A stretch of 64,000 nt of DNA, taken from NCBI GenBank assembly GCA_016700115.1, contig CP064999.1, forward strand, positions 930,001 to 994,000, in the 5' to 3' direction. Source of the stretch: Sphingobacteriales bacterium (GTDB lineage Bacteria > Bacteroidota > Bacteroidia > Chitinophagales > UBA2359). The notes under the pieces are model-generated. The model searched no databases. It was not told the DNA's origin and saw only the letters and a program-made list of their open reading frames with translations. Numbering within the stretch: position 1 is the stretch's first letter; the number at the start of each line of letters is the position of its first letter. The translations under genes and the position numbers were made by a program. This document shows, piece after piece, positions 1-8,953 of this stretch.

Positions 1-3000
1 TTGCTTTGGTTGGCGTTTATGTTGCCGGTTTCAGGGCAGGTATTCCCATTTGCAGAAGTAAATTTTGCCCCGGCCGATATTGTAACAGAAGGTTTGGTTT
101 ATCCCCTCCAAACGCAATTGGCAGATATAGATGGAGATGGACATAAAGACATTATTACGTTTCCAGCTATCAGTCAAAACCTGATTTGGTATAAAAACAA
201 TGGGGAAGGAACGTTTAACAATTCCGGTAATCAAATCAAAATTCATAAATATCAAGACATCCTAATGCTTAGCGACTACTACAATTACGACTCACCCTAT
301 AACATTGTACCTTTAAACATTGGATTTTTACCCTCCGACCTAAATAACGATGGGTTAATTGACCTGTTAATTTACGGCAGGTCATACAATACCTCTTTTA
401 TGAATGTCGAAATTCACCTAAACCAAGGCAACGGCTATTTTGAGTATCAACAAACTTTAACAACCGTAGAAGCGCCTGAATTGGCCGACCTCAATGGAAA
501 TGGTTTTAAGGATATATTCTATGCCCGAAACGACCGAATTGTATGGCGGGCCAATAATGGGAATGGCAGTTTTGGCGATGAACAAACGGCAGTTGCTACC
601 CCTCCCTACACGCCCGGATTTGGAGTGCTGTTTCCTTTCATCACACAATCGGCAGATTTAAATCTGGATGGCAATGCCGATATTTTGTTGTGGGACAACG
701 AGCAGATGTATTGGCTGCCCAATTTGGGAGGAGGTGTTTTCGCAGAGGAGTTGCTCCTTTTAAGCGCTAACAGTATAAGCCGGCCGGTAGTGTTTTATTA
801 TTCCGATATGGATGCAGACGGCATACCTGATTTGTTGCTTTGCAATTATCAGACGGCTGTATGGCATAAAAACTTTTCAGGCGGGGCAATGAGTAGCGCT
901 ATTACCATTATTCCTGCTGTAAATTACCATTATTACAATATTGCGCCGGCTGATCTCAATAACGATACCCACACGGATATAGCAGCAGTTCAGTATTTTT
1001 TTGGGTTGCCTTATCAGCTACCTCAGATATACCACGTACTCAATGACGGGAATGGTAATTTTGAGTCTCCGCAAACCATAACCTATCCTGCAACAGTTTA
1101 TGTCTATGAAAATTTTATATTTTCCTCCTCTCTTTGTGTTGATGACCTGAATAACGACAATCTGCCCGATTTTGTATTTAGCTCCACCCGTCATTTTGAC
1201 ATTTCACTGTATCAGGGCATTGGAACAGGCAGTGTTTCGCCTCCGGTAGCAGTCGGTAGCGGCATTTTGGGCGATAACCCTAACTATATGTTTAGCAGTT
1301 TTCAGATAGCCGACTTAGACAATGATAATTTTAAGGATGTAGTCATTGCAAGTACGGAGAAAGAGCTGTTGATTTACAAAAACTTAGGGCAAAAAAACTT
1401 CAAATTCATAGAGCAGCTTGTATTGCCAGAGCCGGAAACTCAGCTAAAAGGGTTTGAAATTAAAGACATAAATGCCGATGGCAACCCCGATTTATTGCTG
1501 ATTTGCAATGCAGATACGGTTGGCAAGGTACATTGGTACGAAAACAACGGAAACGGCACATTTGCCAACCTGCATACATTATTGGACAATTTGATTGAAA
1601 TTCATCTTTGGTATTTGGCAGATGCCGATAACGATGGAGACGATGACCTGTTTTTTATTTTCACCGACAACACCGCAGTTTGGTACGAAAACACAGGTGG
1701 CTATGCTTTTACTACCGAACATTTTATTGACAATAATATTTTTGCCCGGGAACTGGTAGTGGGTGAAATAGATGGCGATGCGCTACCCGATTTTGTATAT
1801 TTAACCACCCAGGCTACTGCTACAATAGCAGATGATAGTATTGTTGTGCGCAGAAATACAATTTCCGGAAGCTTTGAACCTTTAGTATCATTGTCCGGAA
1901 ATTTGACAAATACGTGGTCAGGTGCTAATATGATGTTGAATGATCTAAACAATGACGGCGTTTTCGAAATAACCTATAATACCAAATCAGATTGGGCAAA
2001 AATGATTACTGCTATTACCTATCATCCATCAGGCAACTTTTCGGTAGTGGGTATAGCAAATGCAGAAAGTTGGAGTGATTCTTTCAAAGATCCTTATGTG
2101 ATAGCTGATTTCTCACTAAATGGGTCAAAGGAAATTTGGTCAACCCATAATTGGAGTGGAGTTGGGTCAATCGGGCACATTGTTTACTTGCACTACATAT
2201 ATGGTGTTTTCCCTTCTCCATTTTCTTCACTAAGCTTCGATTGGGTTACCTCTGCCCCCTTTTCGCCAACATTCATACAGTCTTTGGCTGCCGATATTGA
2301 TAATGACGGCGATATGGATGTGTTATCCATCGCATCAATTAGTGACCAATTAACTGCTGATCTGCCGGGGATGTTTATTTTTGAAAACCTCTTAGAGCTT
2401 CCGCCGGTTGAACCTGCTTTGCCGCAGGCAGCTTTTTCTACCCTACCAATGCCGACTGCCGCCGATACCGTAGCCGTTTGTCAAGGGCAGACCATTGCTT
2501 TTACCAATTCCTCGCAACATGCCGACAACTATGTTTGGTTGTTTGGCAATGGCGACCAAAGTAGTTTGCCTTCGCCGGATTATGCTTTTCAACAACCCGG
2601 CACATACACCGTCCGGCTTATTGCCGGGCAAAATTCCGGCGGCAATTCGCCCAATGGTTTCCCTACCGATACTGCCACTATTACCGTTGTGGTTCATAGC
2701 GGCGCTTTGCCCGAAATTTCCTGCACGGGCAGTTTGTGTGCCGGAACAGTCCTAACTTATACCGCCTCTGCCCAATCGCCCTGCCTCAATTATGAGTGGC
2801 AGGTTTCGGGAGCGCAAAGTTTCAACGGTCAGGGCACCCCTTCCATAGAAGTAAACTGGGGAAACAATCCAGTCGGCGGCATACAGCTTACGCTTGCCGA
2901 TTGTGAACAAGAACAATGCACCTTGCCTGCTACCGCACAAATCGGAATCATCCCGCCACAACTGTTCATTTCGGGCGATACCATTCCCTGTCAGGGAGAG

Positions 3001-6000
3001 CCTGTCCTGTATTCCCTTCCTTCTTTTAACGGCGCGGCGTATCACTGGATCATCAATCCTCCCGGTGCGGCGACAAGCGTTTCGGGGCAAAACACCTCTG
3101 CTTTAACCGTAACCTGGGGCGCTCAAAATGCTACTTTGCAGGTACAGGTAACCCATCAGTTGGCCGGTTGTTCGGTTTCGGATGTTTCCAATATAGTTAT
3201 TCCCCCTCCTTTGCTCATTATAACCAACCAACCGGTTGTCTGTCAGGGCGAAACCACCACTTTTTCCAACAATACCGGATTTCCGGTTGTTTGGTCGGTA
3301 TCGGGCGGAGTGATTACCGGTGGCCAAAACACCTCAATCGTTCATGTGCTTTGGGATATGCCGGGTACTTTTACCGTTACCGCACAATCGCTCAATCCCC
3401 TTCAGCACTGTCAGCCGGAAACCGCCGTTTCCGTAACCGTAAAACCGGCTATAGTGCAGCCTTCCATTTCCGGTGCTGCATATATCTGCCCTGCTCAAAT
3501 TTATGCTTATCAGATTGTCAGCCCGGACCCCGTCACTTCCGAACATTCGTTCACCTGGACAGTACAAGGCGGAAGTATCATTGGCGGGTCGAATTTGCCC
3601 GAAGTGAAAGTGCAGTGGTTGCCCGATGCGCCCGTTTATAGCATATCGGTTGTGCAGCGATATAAAGACCTCTATCAATGTCATTCGCCCATTGCCGTTT
3701 TTACTCCTTTTTTAATGACCGGAAATGAAATATCGCTCACGGGAAACACAACAGTATGTACCGGAACTACCGGCGCTTATGCAGTTAGTTTGCCGGCTAC
3801 AAACCTGCCCGTTTCATGGAGTCTGTCCCCGCCAAATGCAGGCATTTTGCATCTCAGTCCCGGCAATAACCTTACTGTTTCCGTGAGTTGGACTTCGACT
3901 GAACAGGAAGCTGTCCTTACGGCCACTTATTGCGGTATCGAAACCGCGCTGACCATTCACCTTCTTCCCGCTCCGGAGCAGCCCGTCCTTTCCGTCAATC
4001 AGCCGCTTTGCGAGTTTGGCTCGTCTGTTATTTCCGCAAATCCCGGCTTTGAGGCTTATCTCTGGTCGGACGATACGGGCGAAAACATTGCCAATACGCC
4101 CAATATAACCATTAACACTTCCGGCGTTTACCGCGTCAGGGTGACCGATGCCAACGGATGTACGGCAGCTAACCTGATTTCGGTTCAACAAAAAGCCGCT
4201 CCGGTTGCGCATATCTATACATCGGACTATACCGATTTTTGTATTCAGTTCTCTCCCCAAAGTTCGCAATTAACAGCGTTGAAAGCCCCTAACACCATTT
4301 TCCAATGGTCTTTGGACGACCTCCCCGTTGCCGGCGCGAATGAGCCTGACCATATTTATACGTCCGATACTGCGGTTCAGTCTTATATTTACCGGGTTGA
4401 AATAACCGATACCGTTACGGGATGCAGGCAGATTTCAAATCCGATAACAATCAACCATTACGATTGTACCATTATATCTGTGCCGGGGCTGCCCTCGCCT
4501 TCTGCCTGTGTTTTTCCCGACGATGCGCAGACGGATTTTGCGTTGAGCTACAACAACCAACTCTGCAACACCCTCAATGCCGACAACCTCAGCGAGGGAG
4601 ATGCCGTTCAATACTTGTGGAACTGGGGCGAAAACACGGGGTTTCAATCCGCCCCGGCCGGTATGCCGGTCGAGCATACCTATAATATGCCCGGCGAATA
4701 CAGAGTAACACTTTCTGCAAAGTTTATCAACCTTGCCGCTTCGCCGGAATTTTGTTACAAAAATGCCTATCAAACGGCTATTGTGCCGCTTAAAGCAGTT
4801 TTTGATGCTCCAAACAAGGTTTGCGTTGGAGATACCGTTACTTTTACCGATGCCTCCGTGTATATTCCCGATGCTGAAATTTCTTTGTGGATATGGGATT
4901 TTGGCGACGGTACGCCGGCAGTTTCCGGCCTTCCCAATCCGCAACACGTTTACGATACTCCGGGCGTTTATACCGTTTCTCTTACCGCCGGAAATAGTGA
5001 TTGTACGGATACCTACTACCGTCAGATACAGGTGTTGCCCCTGCCTGCGGCCACATTTACCGCCTTGGAGAATGTCTGCCTTTTGCAACCCGTTCAGTTT
5101 GCCGCCTTGCCGGTAAATGCTTCCGCTTATCATTGGGATTTTGGAGATGGCAACGGCAGCAACGTTCCCAACCCGCTCTATGCGTATAGTCAGGCAGGAA
5201 CTTTTTCTGTGTCCTTAGCCATAACCAATTCGACGGGGTGCAATAGTCTGCCCTTCGCCCAAACCCTTACCGTTAACGATAGTCCCGTTATTCCTCAAAC
5301 CATTGCTGCTTCCAAATTATGGCTTTGCCCCGGGGACAGCGTTTTATTAACCGCTCCGCCCGATGCCGTTTCTTATTTGTGGAACAACGGCAGTGCCGAA
5401 CAAAATATATGGATCACTCAACCCGGTGCATATACCGTTCATGTCCTGCCTTCCGACGGAACCTGCGCTTATACAGCCGAACCTGTTTATATTCAGGCGG
5501 CTGTTCCTCCTCCTTTATCCTTTAACCCCAATCTTTATGAGATACACCGATGCGGCAATCAGCCTTTTAGTTTAGGAGATTCTTACTTTCTCGGTCACAG
5601 CTATATCTGGTCAAGCGGATACACCGGCCCTTATCTCACCGTTGCCAATTCCGGTAATTACTCTGTAACTGTTACTAATAATACCACAGGTTGCAGTTCA
5701 CAAAGCGGTCCTGTCAATGTGTATTTTCACGATTTCCCTCCTGCGCCGGAAATTCAACCCGCAGATGCCGTTATTTGCGCCGGCGAAATACTAACCCTGC
5801 AAGTGGTTAGCCCGCAGGCAGAGCAATACCTCTGGAACACAAATACTGCCTCTTCGACTGTTGATATATTTATGGAAGGCACTTACAGTGTAACTATTAC
5901 AGACATCAACGGCTGCACTTCCTCTGCCAATACTTCGATGGGGGTAAATCCGCTTCCACCTGCCCATACCCTCCCGCGGGGCTGTTATGATTTTTGTCTT

Positions 6001-6768
6001 GGCGACAGCATTCTGCTCAACATTCCGCCAAATACCGCAGTTACCTGGTTGTTGAATGGCAATCCTGTTTCCGAAAGTGCTCATTTTAAACCCCAATTAT
6101 CGGGAAACTACGTTTTAACCCTCCAAAATGAACAGGGTTGTTCTGCTGTTTCCGATACACTTACCCTTCAAATAATTGAGGGCTGCACCTCACCTCCGCT
6201 TCCTGTTTCGTTGATTGGTTTTACCGGAGAAGCTATTGAAGAGGGCAATCTGTTACAGTGGACGGCCGCGACCGAAACCAATTGCCATTTTTATACCCTT
6301 TACGCTACGCATCAAAACCGAACAGGGGCTTCGTTTAAACCCGTAACCGTTGTTCCGGCGGCAGGTTTCAGCAGTATTGCCCGCAACTACAATTGGCTGC
6401 ATCCTACCCAAGAACCTTTTTCATGCTACCGCCTCACCCAAACTGATTTTGACGGACAAGAAAACTACCTCGCCGCAGTTACCCTGCAACGTAACGCCGC
6501 TACCGTTGCCGAACCTCTGTTGCACTTCACTCCAAATCCGGCAGACCGGCAGGTAAAGGTTGAACTTTACCATTTAATGCCCGATACTCCAGCCAATGCC
6601 CACGCGGTATTGCTTACCTCTGCCGGAAGTCGGGTCTGGGAGCAGACCGTTTCGCTGCCCGAGTTTACCATAGACCGTGCAGATTTGCCGGGCGGTTTGT
6701 ACTTCCTGCATTTACACCACCCCAATTCAAAGCAACTTTTTGCCGTGGGCAAAGTAGTGTTTTGGTGA
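1..6768 (+). CDS. Giant FG-GAP/PKD surface protein with T9SS sorting domain (5' partial)
   Basis: The reading frame is open from the first base. The visible N-terminus looks like the tail of a signal peptide (LPVSGQVFPF), so the true start is probably just upstream of the window. Residues ~40-770 carry about thirteen Asp-rich calcium-type FG-GAP/VCBS motifs (DIDGDGHKD, DLNNDGLID, DLDNDNFKD, DIDNDGDMD), expected to fold as beta-propellers. From ~815 onward come many Ig-like/PKD modules, including clear PKD cores WDFGDGTPA (~1635) and WDFGDGNGS (~1713). The last ~80 residues (FTPNPADRQVKVELYH... ending GKVVFW) match a type A T9SS sorting domain. The protein is therefore inferred to be exported by T9SS and held at the cell surface or released; its ligand is unknown. 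Family identity is firm, biological role is not. Confidence 0.85.
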   Translation: MLWLAFMLPVSGQVFPFAEVNFAPADIVTEGLVYPLQTQLADIDGDGHKDIITFPAISQNLIWYKNNGEGTFNNSGNQIKIHKYQDILMLSDYYNYDSPYNIVPLNIGFLPSDLNNDGLIDLLIYGRSYNTSFMNVEIHLNQGNGYFEYQQTLTTVEAPELADLNGNGFKDIFYARNDRIVWRANNGNGSFGDEQTAVATPPYTPGFGVLFPFITQSADLNLDGNADILLWDNEQMYWLPNLGGGVFAEELLLLSANSISRPVVFYYSDMDADGIPDLLLCNYQTAVWHKNFSGGAMSSAITIIPAVNYHYYNIAPADLNNDTHTDIAAVQYFFGLPYQLPQIYHVLNDGNGNFESPQTITYPATVYVYENFIFSSSLCVDDLNNDNLPDFVFSSTRHFDISLYQGIGTGSVSPPVAVGSGILGDNPNYMFSSFQIADLDNDNFKDVVIASTEKELLIYKNLGQKNFKFIEQLVLPEPETQLKGFEIKDINADGNPDLLLICNADTVGKVHWYENNGNGTFANLHTLLDNLIEIHLWYLADADNDGDDDLFFIFTDNTAVWYENTGGYAFTTEHFIDNNIFARELVVGEIDGDALPDFVYLTTQATATIADDSIVVRRNTISGSFEPLVSLSGNLTNTWSGANMMLNDLNNDGVFEITYNTKSDWAKMITAITYHPSGNFSVVGIANAESWSDSFKDPYVIADFSLNGSKEIWSTHNWSGVGSIGHIVYLHYIYGVFPSPFSSLSFDWVTSAPFSPTFIQSLAADIDNDGDMDVLSIASISDQLTADLPGMFIFENLLELPPVEPALPQAAFSTLPMPTAADTVAVCQGQTIAFTNSSQHADNYVWLFGNGDQSSLPSPDYAFQQPGTYTVRLIAGQNSGGNSPNGFPTDTATITVVVHSGALPEISCTGSLCAGTVLTYTASAQSPCLNYEWQVSGAQSFNGQGTPSIEVNWGNNPVGGIQLTLADCEQEQCTLPATAQIGIIPPQLFISGDTIPCQGEPVLYSLPSFNGAAYHWIINPPGAATSVSGQNTSALTVTWGAQNATLQVQVTHQLAGCSVSDVSNIVIPPPLLIITNQPVVCQGETTTFSNNTGFPVVWSVSGGVITGGQNTSIVHVLWDMPGTFTVTAQSLNPLQHCQPETAVSVTVKPAIVQPSISGAAYICPAQIYAYQIVSPDPVTSEHSFTWTVQGGSIIGGSNLPEVKVQWLPDAPVYSISVVQRYKDLYQCHSPIAVFTPFLMTGNEISLTGNTTVCTGTTGAYAVSLPATNLPVSWSLSPPNAGILHLSPGNNLTVSVSWTSTEQEAVLTATYCGIETALTIHLLPAPEQPVLSVNQPLCEFGSSVISANPGFEAYLWSDDTGENIANTPNITINTSGVYRVRVTDANGCTAANLISVQQKAAPVAHIYTSDYTDFCIQFSPQSSQLTALKAPNTIFQWSLDDLPVAGANEPDHIYTSDTAVQSYIYRVEITDTVTGCRQISNPITINHYDCTIISVPGLPSPSACVFPDDAQTDFALSYNNQLCNTLNADNLSEGDAVQYLWNWGENTGFQSAPAGMPVEHTYNMPGEYRVTLSAKFINLAASPEFCYKNAYQTAIVPLKAVFDAPNKVCVGDTVTFTDASVYIPDAEISLWIWDFGDGTPAVSGLPNPQHVYDTPGVYTVSLTAGNSDCTDTYYRQIQVLPLPAATFTALENVCLLQPVQFAALPVNASAYHWDFGDGNGSNVPNPLYAYSQAGTFSVSLAITNSTGCNSLPFAQTLTVNDSPVIPQTIAASKLWLCPGDSVLLTAPPDAVSYLWNNGSAEQNIWITQPGAYTVHVLPSDGTCAYTAEPVYIQAAVPPPLSFNPNLYEIHRCGNQPFSLGDSYFLGHSYIWSSGYTGPYLTVANSGNYSVTVTNNTTGCSSQSGPVNVYFHDFPPAPEIQPADAVICAGEILTLQVVSPQAEQYLWNTNTASSTVDIFMEGTYSVTITDINGCTSSANTSMGVNPLPPAHTLPRGCYDFCLGDSILLNIPPNTAVTWLLNGNPVSESAHFKPQLSGNYVLTLQNEQGCSAVSDTLTLQIIEGCTSPPLPVSLIGFTGEAIEEGNLLQWTAATETNCHFYTLYATHQNRTGASFKPVTVVPAAGFSSIARNYNWLHPTQEPFSCYRLTQTDFDGQENYLAAVTLQRNAATVAEPLLHFTPNPADRQVKVELYHLMPDTPANAHAVLLTSAGSRVWEQTVSLPEFTIDRADLPGGLYFLHLHHPNSKQLFAVGKVVFW

Positions 6769-6874
6769 GGGCGGAAACAGGACGGTATTGGTTTGTAGCA
6801 ATGCTGTTGTGTTGATTTCTTTGTATTTAGTAGTTTTTGGCGTTTCATGTGTATTCCGTATTTTATGGAACATA

Positions 6875-7400
6875 ACTATCCTGCATCGCAAACCTGTAAC
6901 AGAGCTTAGATGCATCAATGGACACTACTATTTGTATGCCGTGAGTTCTTATGATGACCCTGTGCGCAAAAAAAGATGCAAGAAAACCGGTGCGATGTTG
7001 GGCAAGATTACCCAGTCTGACGGCTTTACTGCCTCAGATGAGCAGAAAACGAAAATAAGTGCCTCAAAAGAGGTTGACCTAACCAAGATTGCTGTTAGGG
7101 AATGTGGATTTACCGGCTTTTGGAGGTTTTCGGCAAATTAACAGAACAGAAGCTTAACTTGTTTTTCCCCAAACACCACAAACAGATTATTTACATGGCT
7201 TATGCCTATTTGTACACAACAGCCCCATCAACCGGATGCCGCTGTTGATATAAAAATCTATGCTGAGGGTGGATGAGAAAGAAAAAATATACCCGCAAAA
7301 GTTGCGTGCGGTACTCATAAAAATCGGACAAGACCATCGTAAAATCCTAATCGGAGATAAATGGATAGAAGAGCTTCTCATCAATCAAACAAAATACTGA
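6875..7400 (+). pseudogene. Decayed IS4/IS1634-type transposase N-terminal fragment
   Basis: One frame (6788-7141) contains a typical start of this transposase class: CINGHYYLYAVSSYDDPVRK followed by KKTGAMLGKITQSDGF. After a frameshift near 7110-7120 the similarity continues in another frame as LLEVFGKLTEQKLNLFFPK and QIIYMAYAYLYTTAPS. After a second break it resumes near 7260 as KLRAVLIKIGQDHRKILIG. Related transposases carry the same order: a short beta-rich start, an FP..YKEI helix, then a SP..L...LRELG..R..I segment. Only about the first third of such a protein remains, with at least two frameshifts and no catalytic core. I infer an inactive relic of an older insertion than the intact IS next to it. 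The assignment relies on remembered family patterns. Confidence 0.55.
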
Positions 7401-7444
7401 CCAAACTCAATATATATTCCGTAAAATAAATTGAGAGTAAGGAA

Positions 7445-7464
7445 AATCTCACTAAAATGTGATT
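7445..7464. promoter_or_regulatory. Putative HipB operator O1
   Basis: AATCTCA-N6-TGTGATT is an inverted repeat with one mismatch between arms. Its centre (7454.5) is exactly 61 bp upstream of the perfect copy O2. It is the promoter-distal member of a three-site array. HipB-type repressors are known to bind paired inverted repeats; binding here is inferred. Confidence 0.5.
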
Positions 7465-7504
7465 CGGAATATTTTCCTTGTCCAGACGGAGCAATTAAAA
7501 GCAT

Positions 7505-7526
7505 AAATCACACTATGCTGTGATTT
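7505..7526. promoter_or_regulatory. Putative HipB operator O2 (perfect palindrome)
   Basis: AAATCACA-CTATGC-TGTGATTT is a perfect inverted repeat with 8-bp arms and a 6-bp spacer, lying immediately upstream of and touching the -33 region of the hipB promoter. Its centre is at 7515.5, 61 bp from O1 and 61 bp from O3. This is the strongest operator candidate in the array. Confidence 0.65.
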
Positions 7527-7528
7527 TG

Positions 7529-7559
7529 TTTGCATAATTTTAAAAAAAACATACCTTTG
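7529..7559 (+). promoter_or_regulatory. Bacteroidota-type promoter of the hipBST operon
   Basis: TTTG at 7529-7532, a 19-bp spacer, then TACCTTTG at 7552-7559. This fits the phylum consensus TTTG-N19/20-TAnnTTTG for the primary sigma factor exactly. Transcription would begin around 7566, giving a very short leader before the hipB ATG at 7579. O2 abuts its -33 box and O3 covers the presumed start site, as expected for autorepression. Confidence 0.65.
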
Positions 7560-7566
7560 ACGTAAA

Positions 7567-7586
7567 AATCACAGTATAATGTTAGT
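7567..7586. promoter_or_regulatory. Putative HipB operator O3 overlapping the hipB start codon
   Basis: AATCACA-N6-TGTTAGT has one perfect arm, and the second arm matches 5 of 7 positions. Its centre (7576.5) is again 61 bp from O2. The weak arm falls in the first codons of hipB, which may explain its imperfection. Its position would block transcription initiation or early elongation if occupied. Confidence 0.45.
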
Positions 7587-7788
7587 TGAGAAACTTGGTG
7601 AAACAATAAAAAACAGGCGAAAAGAGCTGAGCATAACACAACCCCACTTAGCCGAATTGGCAAAGGTGAGCATTAACACCTTGTATAAGCTTGAGCGGGG
7701 ACAAGGCAACCCATCGTTAGAAGTGTTGAATAAATTAGTAGAAGTGCTGGGTTTAGAACTAAAACTTGAAGTGAAAAAGAAATATTGA
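7579..7788 (+). CDS. hipB: HipB-like antitoxin / XRE-family repressor
   Basis: This 69-residue protein is almost entirely a helix-turn-helix of the XRE/Cro type. It runs from LGETIKNRRKELSITQPHLA through VSINTLYKLERGQGNPSLEV to a short leucine-rich, lysine-rich tail (LELKLEVKKKY). In HipBA and HipBST systems this partner binds DNA as a dimer and represses its own operon; in tripartite systems it acts mainly as the DNA-binding component. It is first in an operon with hipS (4-bp gap) and hipT. Three inverted repeats around its promoter are likely its binding sites. The ATG is set by the phylum-type promoter ending about 20 bp upstream. Family assignment is secure; partner roles follow from gene order. 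Confidence 0.85.
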   Translation: MLVEKLGETIKNRRKELSITQPHLAELAKVSINTLYKLERGQGNPSLEVLNKLVEVLGLELKLEVKKKY

Positions 7789-7792
7789 GTAA

Positions 7793-8122
7793 ATGAAAGC
7801 ACTGGAAATATACCGCAACGGAATTTTAGCAGGAACACTGACAGAAGAAAATCGTCAGCATTATATTTTCAAATATGATGACAACTATTTTTATGATTCC
7901 GGTAAAGCGGCAATCAGTTTGACAATGCCAAAATCACAAAAAGAATACAGTAGCAAATTCTTGTTTCCGTTTTTTTTCAATATGTTGAGTGAAGGAGTAA
8001 CCCGAAAATTGCAAAGCACACAATTGAGAATAGACGAAGAAGATAATTTCGGACTGCTGGCAGCAACAGCACAATATGATACGATTGGAGCAGTAACTGT
8101 AAAACCAATACCGACAAAATGA
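7793..8122 (+). CDS. hipS: HipS-like protein (stand-alone HipA N-terminal domain)
   Basis: The 109 residues correspond to the N-terminal subdomain of HipA (the 'couple_hipA' region), encoded as a separate gene. Recognisable features are the opening YRNGILAGTLTEE, the F.YDD.Y....G.AAISLTMP core (residues ~26-44), and FPFFFNMLSEG followed by DNFGLLAATAQYDTIGAV. In the tripartite HipBST system of enteropathogenic E. coli, this small protein, not HipB, neutralises the kinase HipT. The same role is likely here but is inferred from architecture. Its stop overlaps the hipT start by four bases (ATGA), indicating translational coupling and near-equal production. No truncation is seen. Confidence 0.8.
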   Translation: MKALEIYRNGILAGTLTEENRQHYIFKYDDNYFYDSGKAAISLTMPKSQKEYSSKFLFPFFFNMLSEGVTRKLQSTQLRIDEEDNFGLLAATAQYDTIGAVTVKPIPTK

Positions 8123-8872
8123 ACTTCGATGAATTAAAATATTGTCCGGGAACTTTGACAGAAGGATTTTCTACTTATAGCCCGGGTTGTTTGCGGAATT
8201 TGTTCAATGGTAAAAAAGTAAATCATGTTTTGCCTTATGAGCACCCTCAGCAAAACGAACAGGTTGCAGAGTTGTTCATGGAAAATCGTAAACGCATATC
8301 CATATCGGGTGTGCAGGAAAAATTAAGTTTTCTTTTGGAGAAAAATATATTGCGGTTGACTCAAGAAGGAGAACAGGGAACATACCTGCTCAAACCTATA
8401 CCAAGGGATTTGAAACAGGTTGACCAAGTTCCTGCCAACGAACATTTGACCATGCAAATAGCCAAACAAGTATATAAATTAAATACAGCAGAAAACGCCA
8501 TGATTTTTTTTAAGAATGGTTCACCTGCGTATATCACCAAACGCTTTGATATAAAAGAAGATGGAGGTAAATGGGGCGAAGAAGATTTTGCAACATTGGC
8601 TGGAAAAACAAAAGATACTGCCGGAGCAAATTTTAAATACCAATACAGCTACGAAGAAGCAGGACTGTTGATACAGCAATATGTTTCCGCATGGCGAATA
8701 GAAATAGAAAAATATTTTTCATTAGTGGTGTTCAATTTCTTGTTTTCGAATGGTGACGCTCACCTGAAAAATTTTTCATTGTTGGAATCTTCAAGAGGCG
8801 ACTTCTTACTCAGTCCTGCCTATGATTTGGTAAACACAAAACTGCATGTTGATGATACCGGTTTTGCATTGG

Positions 8873-8878
8873 ATAAAG
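8873..8878. repeat. Target-site duplication of the IS, left copy
   Basis: ATAAAG directly precedes the left inverted repeat and is repeated at 10607-10612 directly after the right one. Deleting the IS and one copy restores the hipT frame: GCA TTG GAT AAA GGG CTG reads A-L-D-K-G-L. This confirms a simple transposition event with a 6-bp duplication. Confidence 0.85.
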
Positions 8879-8895
8879 CCTACCTTCCGCACCCC
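8879..8895 (+). repeat. IS left terminal inverted repeat
   Basis: The 17 bases CCTACCTTCCGCACCCC match the right end perfectly in inverted orientation. In the hipT frame it encodes the last foreign residues before the stop codon at 8896-8898. Confidence 0.85.
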
Positions 8896-8953
8896 TAATG
8901 TTTAAAATTCGGGAATTATTCGGATACTTGAGTTAAACAAGTAATCATAATTA

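Larger units (their letters stand above)
8119..8898 (+). pseudogene. hipT: HipT-like Ser/Thr kinase toxin, 5' part, interrupted by IS
   Basis: Residues 1-253 are a HipA-fold kinase without the N-terminal subdomain. Residues 60-69 (ISISGVQEKL) hold the glycine-rich loop with the S61-I62-S63 pair, which matches the SxS autophosphorylation motif of HipT. N211-D213-H215-K217-N218 (NGDAHLKN) is the catalytic loop, and D236 in SPAYDL is the metal-binding aspartate. After 8878 the IS begins and adds six foreign residues (AYLPHP) before a stop. The missing C-terminus is found intact and in frame beyond the IS at 10613-10857. Joined, the gene would encode about 334 residues. All catalytic motifs remain in the 5' piece, but about 81 C-terminal residues are lost, so it is probably inactive. 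Confidence 0.85.

Noticed and set aside
4435..5133. Minus-strand 232-codon frame inside the first surface protein
   Set aside because: It lies antisense to a well-supported FG-GAP/PKD coding frame and has no recognisable domain.
8119..8898. hipT as an intact short kinase
   Set aside because: The last six residues are encoded by the IS end, and the true C-terminus lies beyond the IS at 10613-10857.
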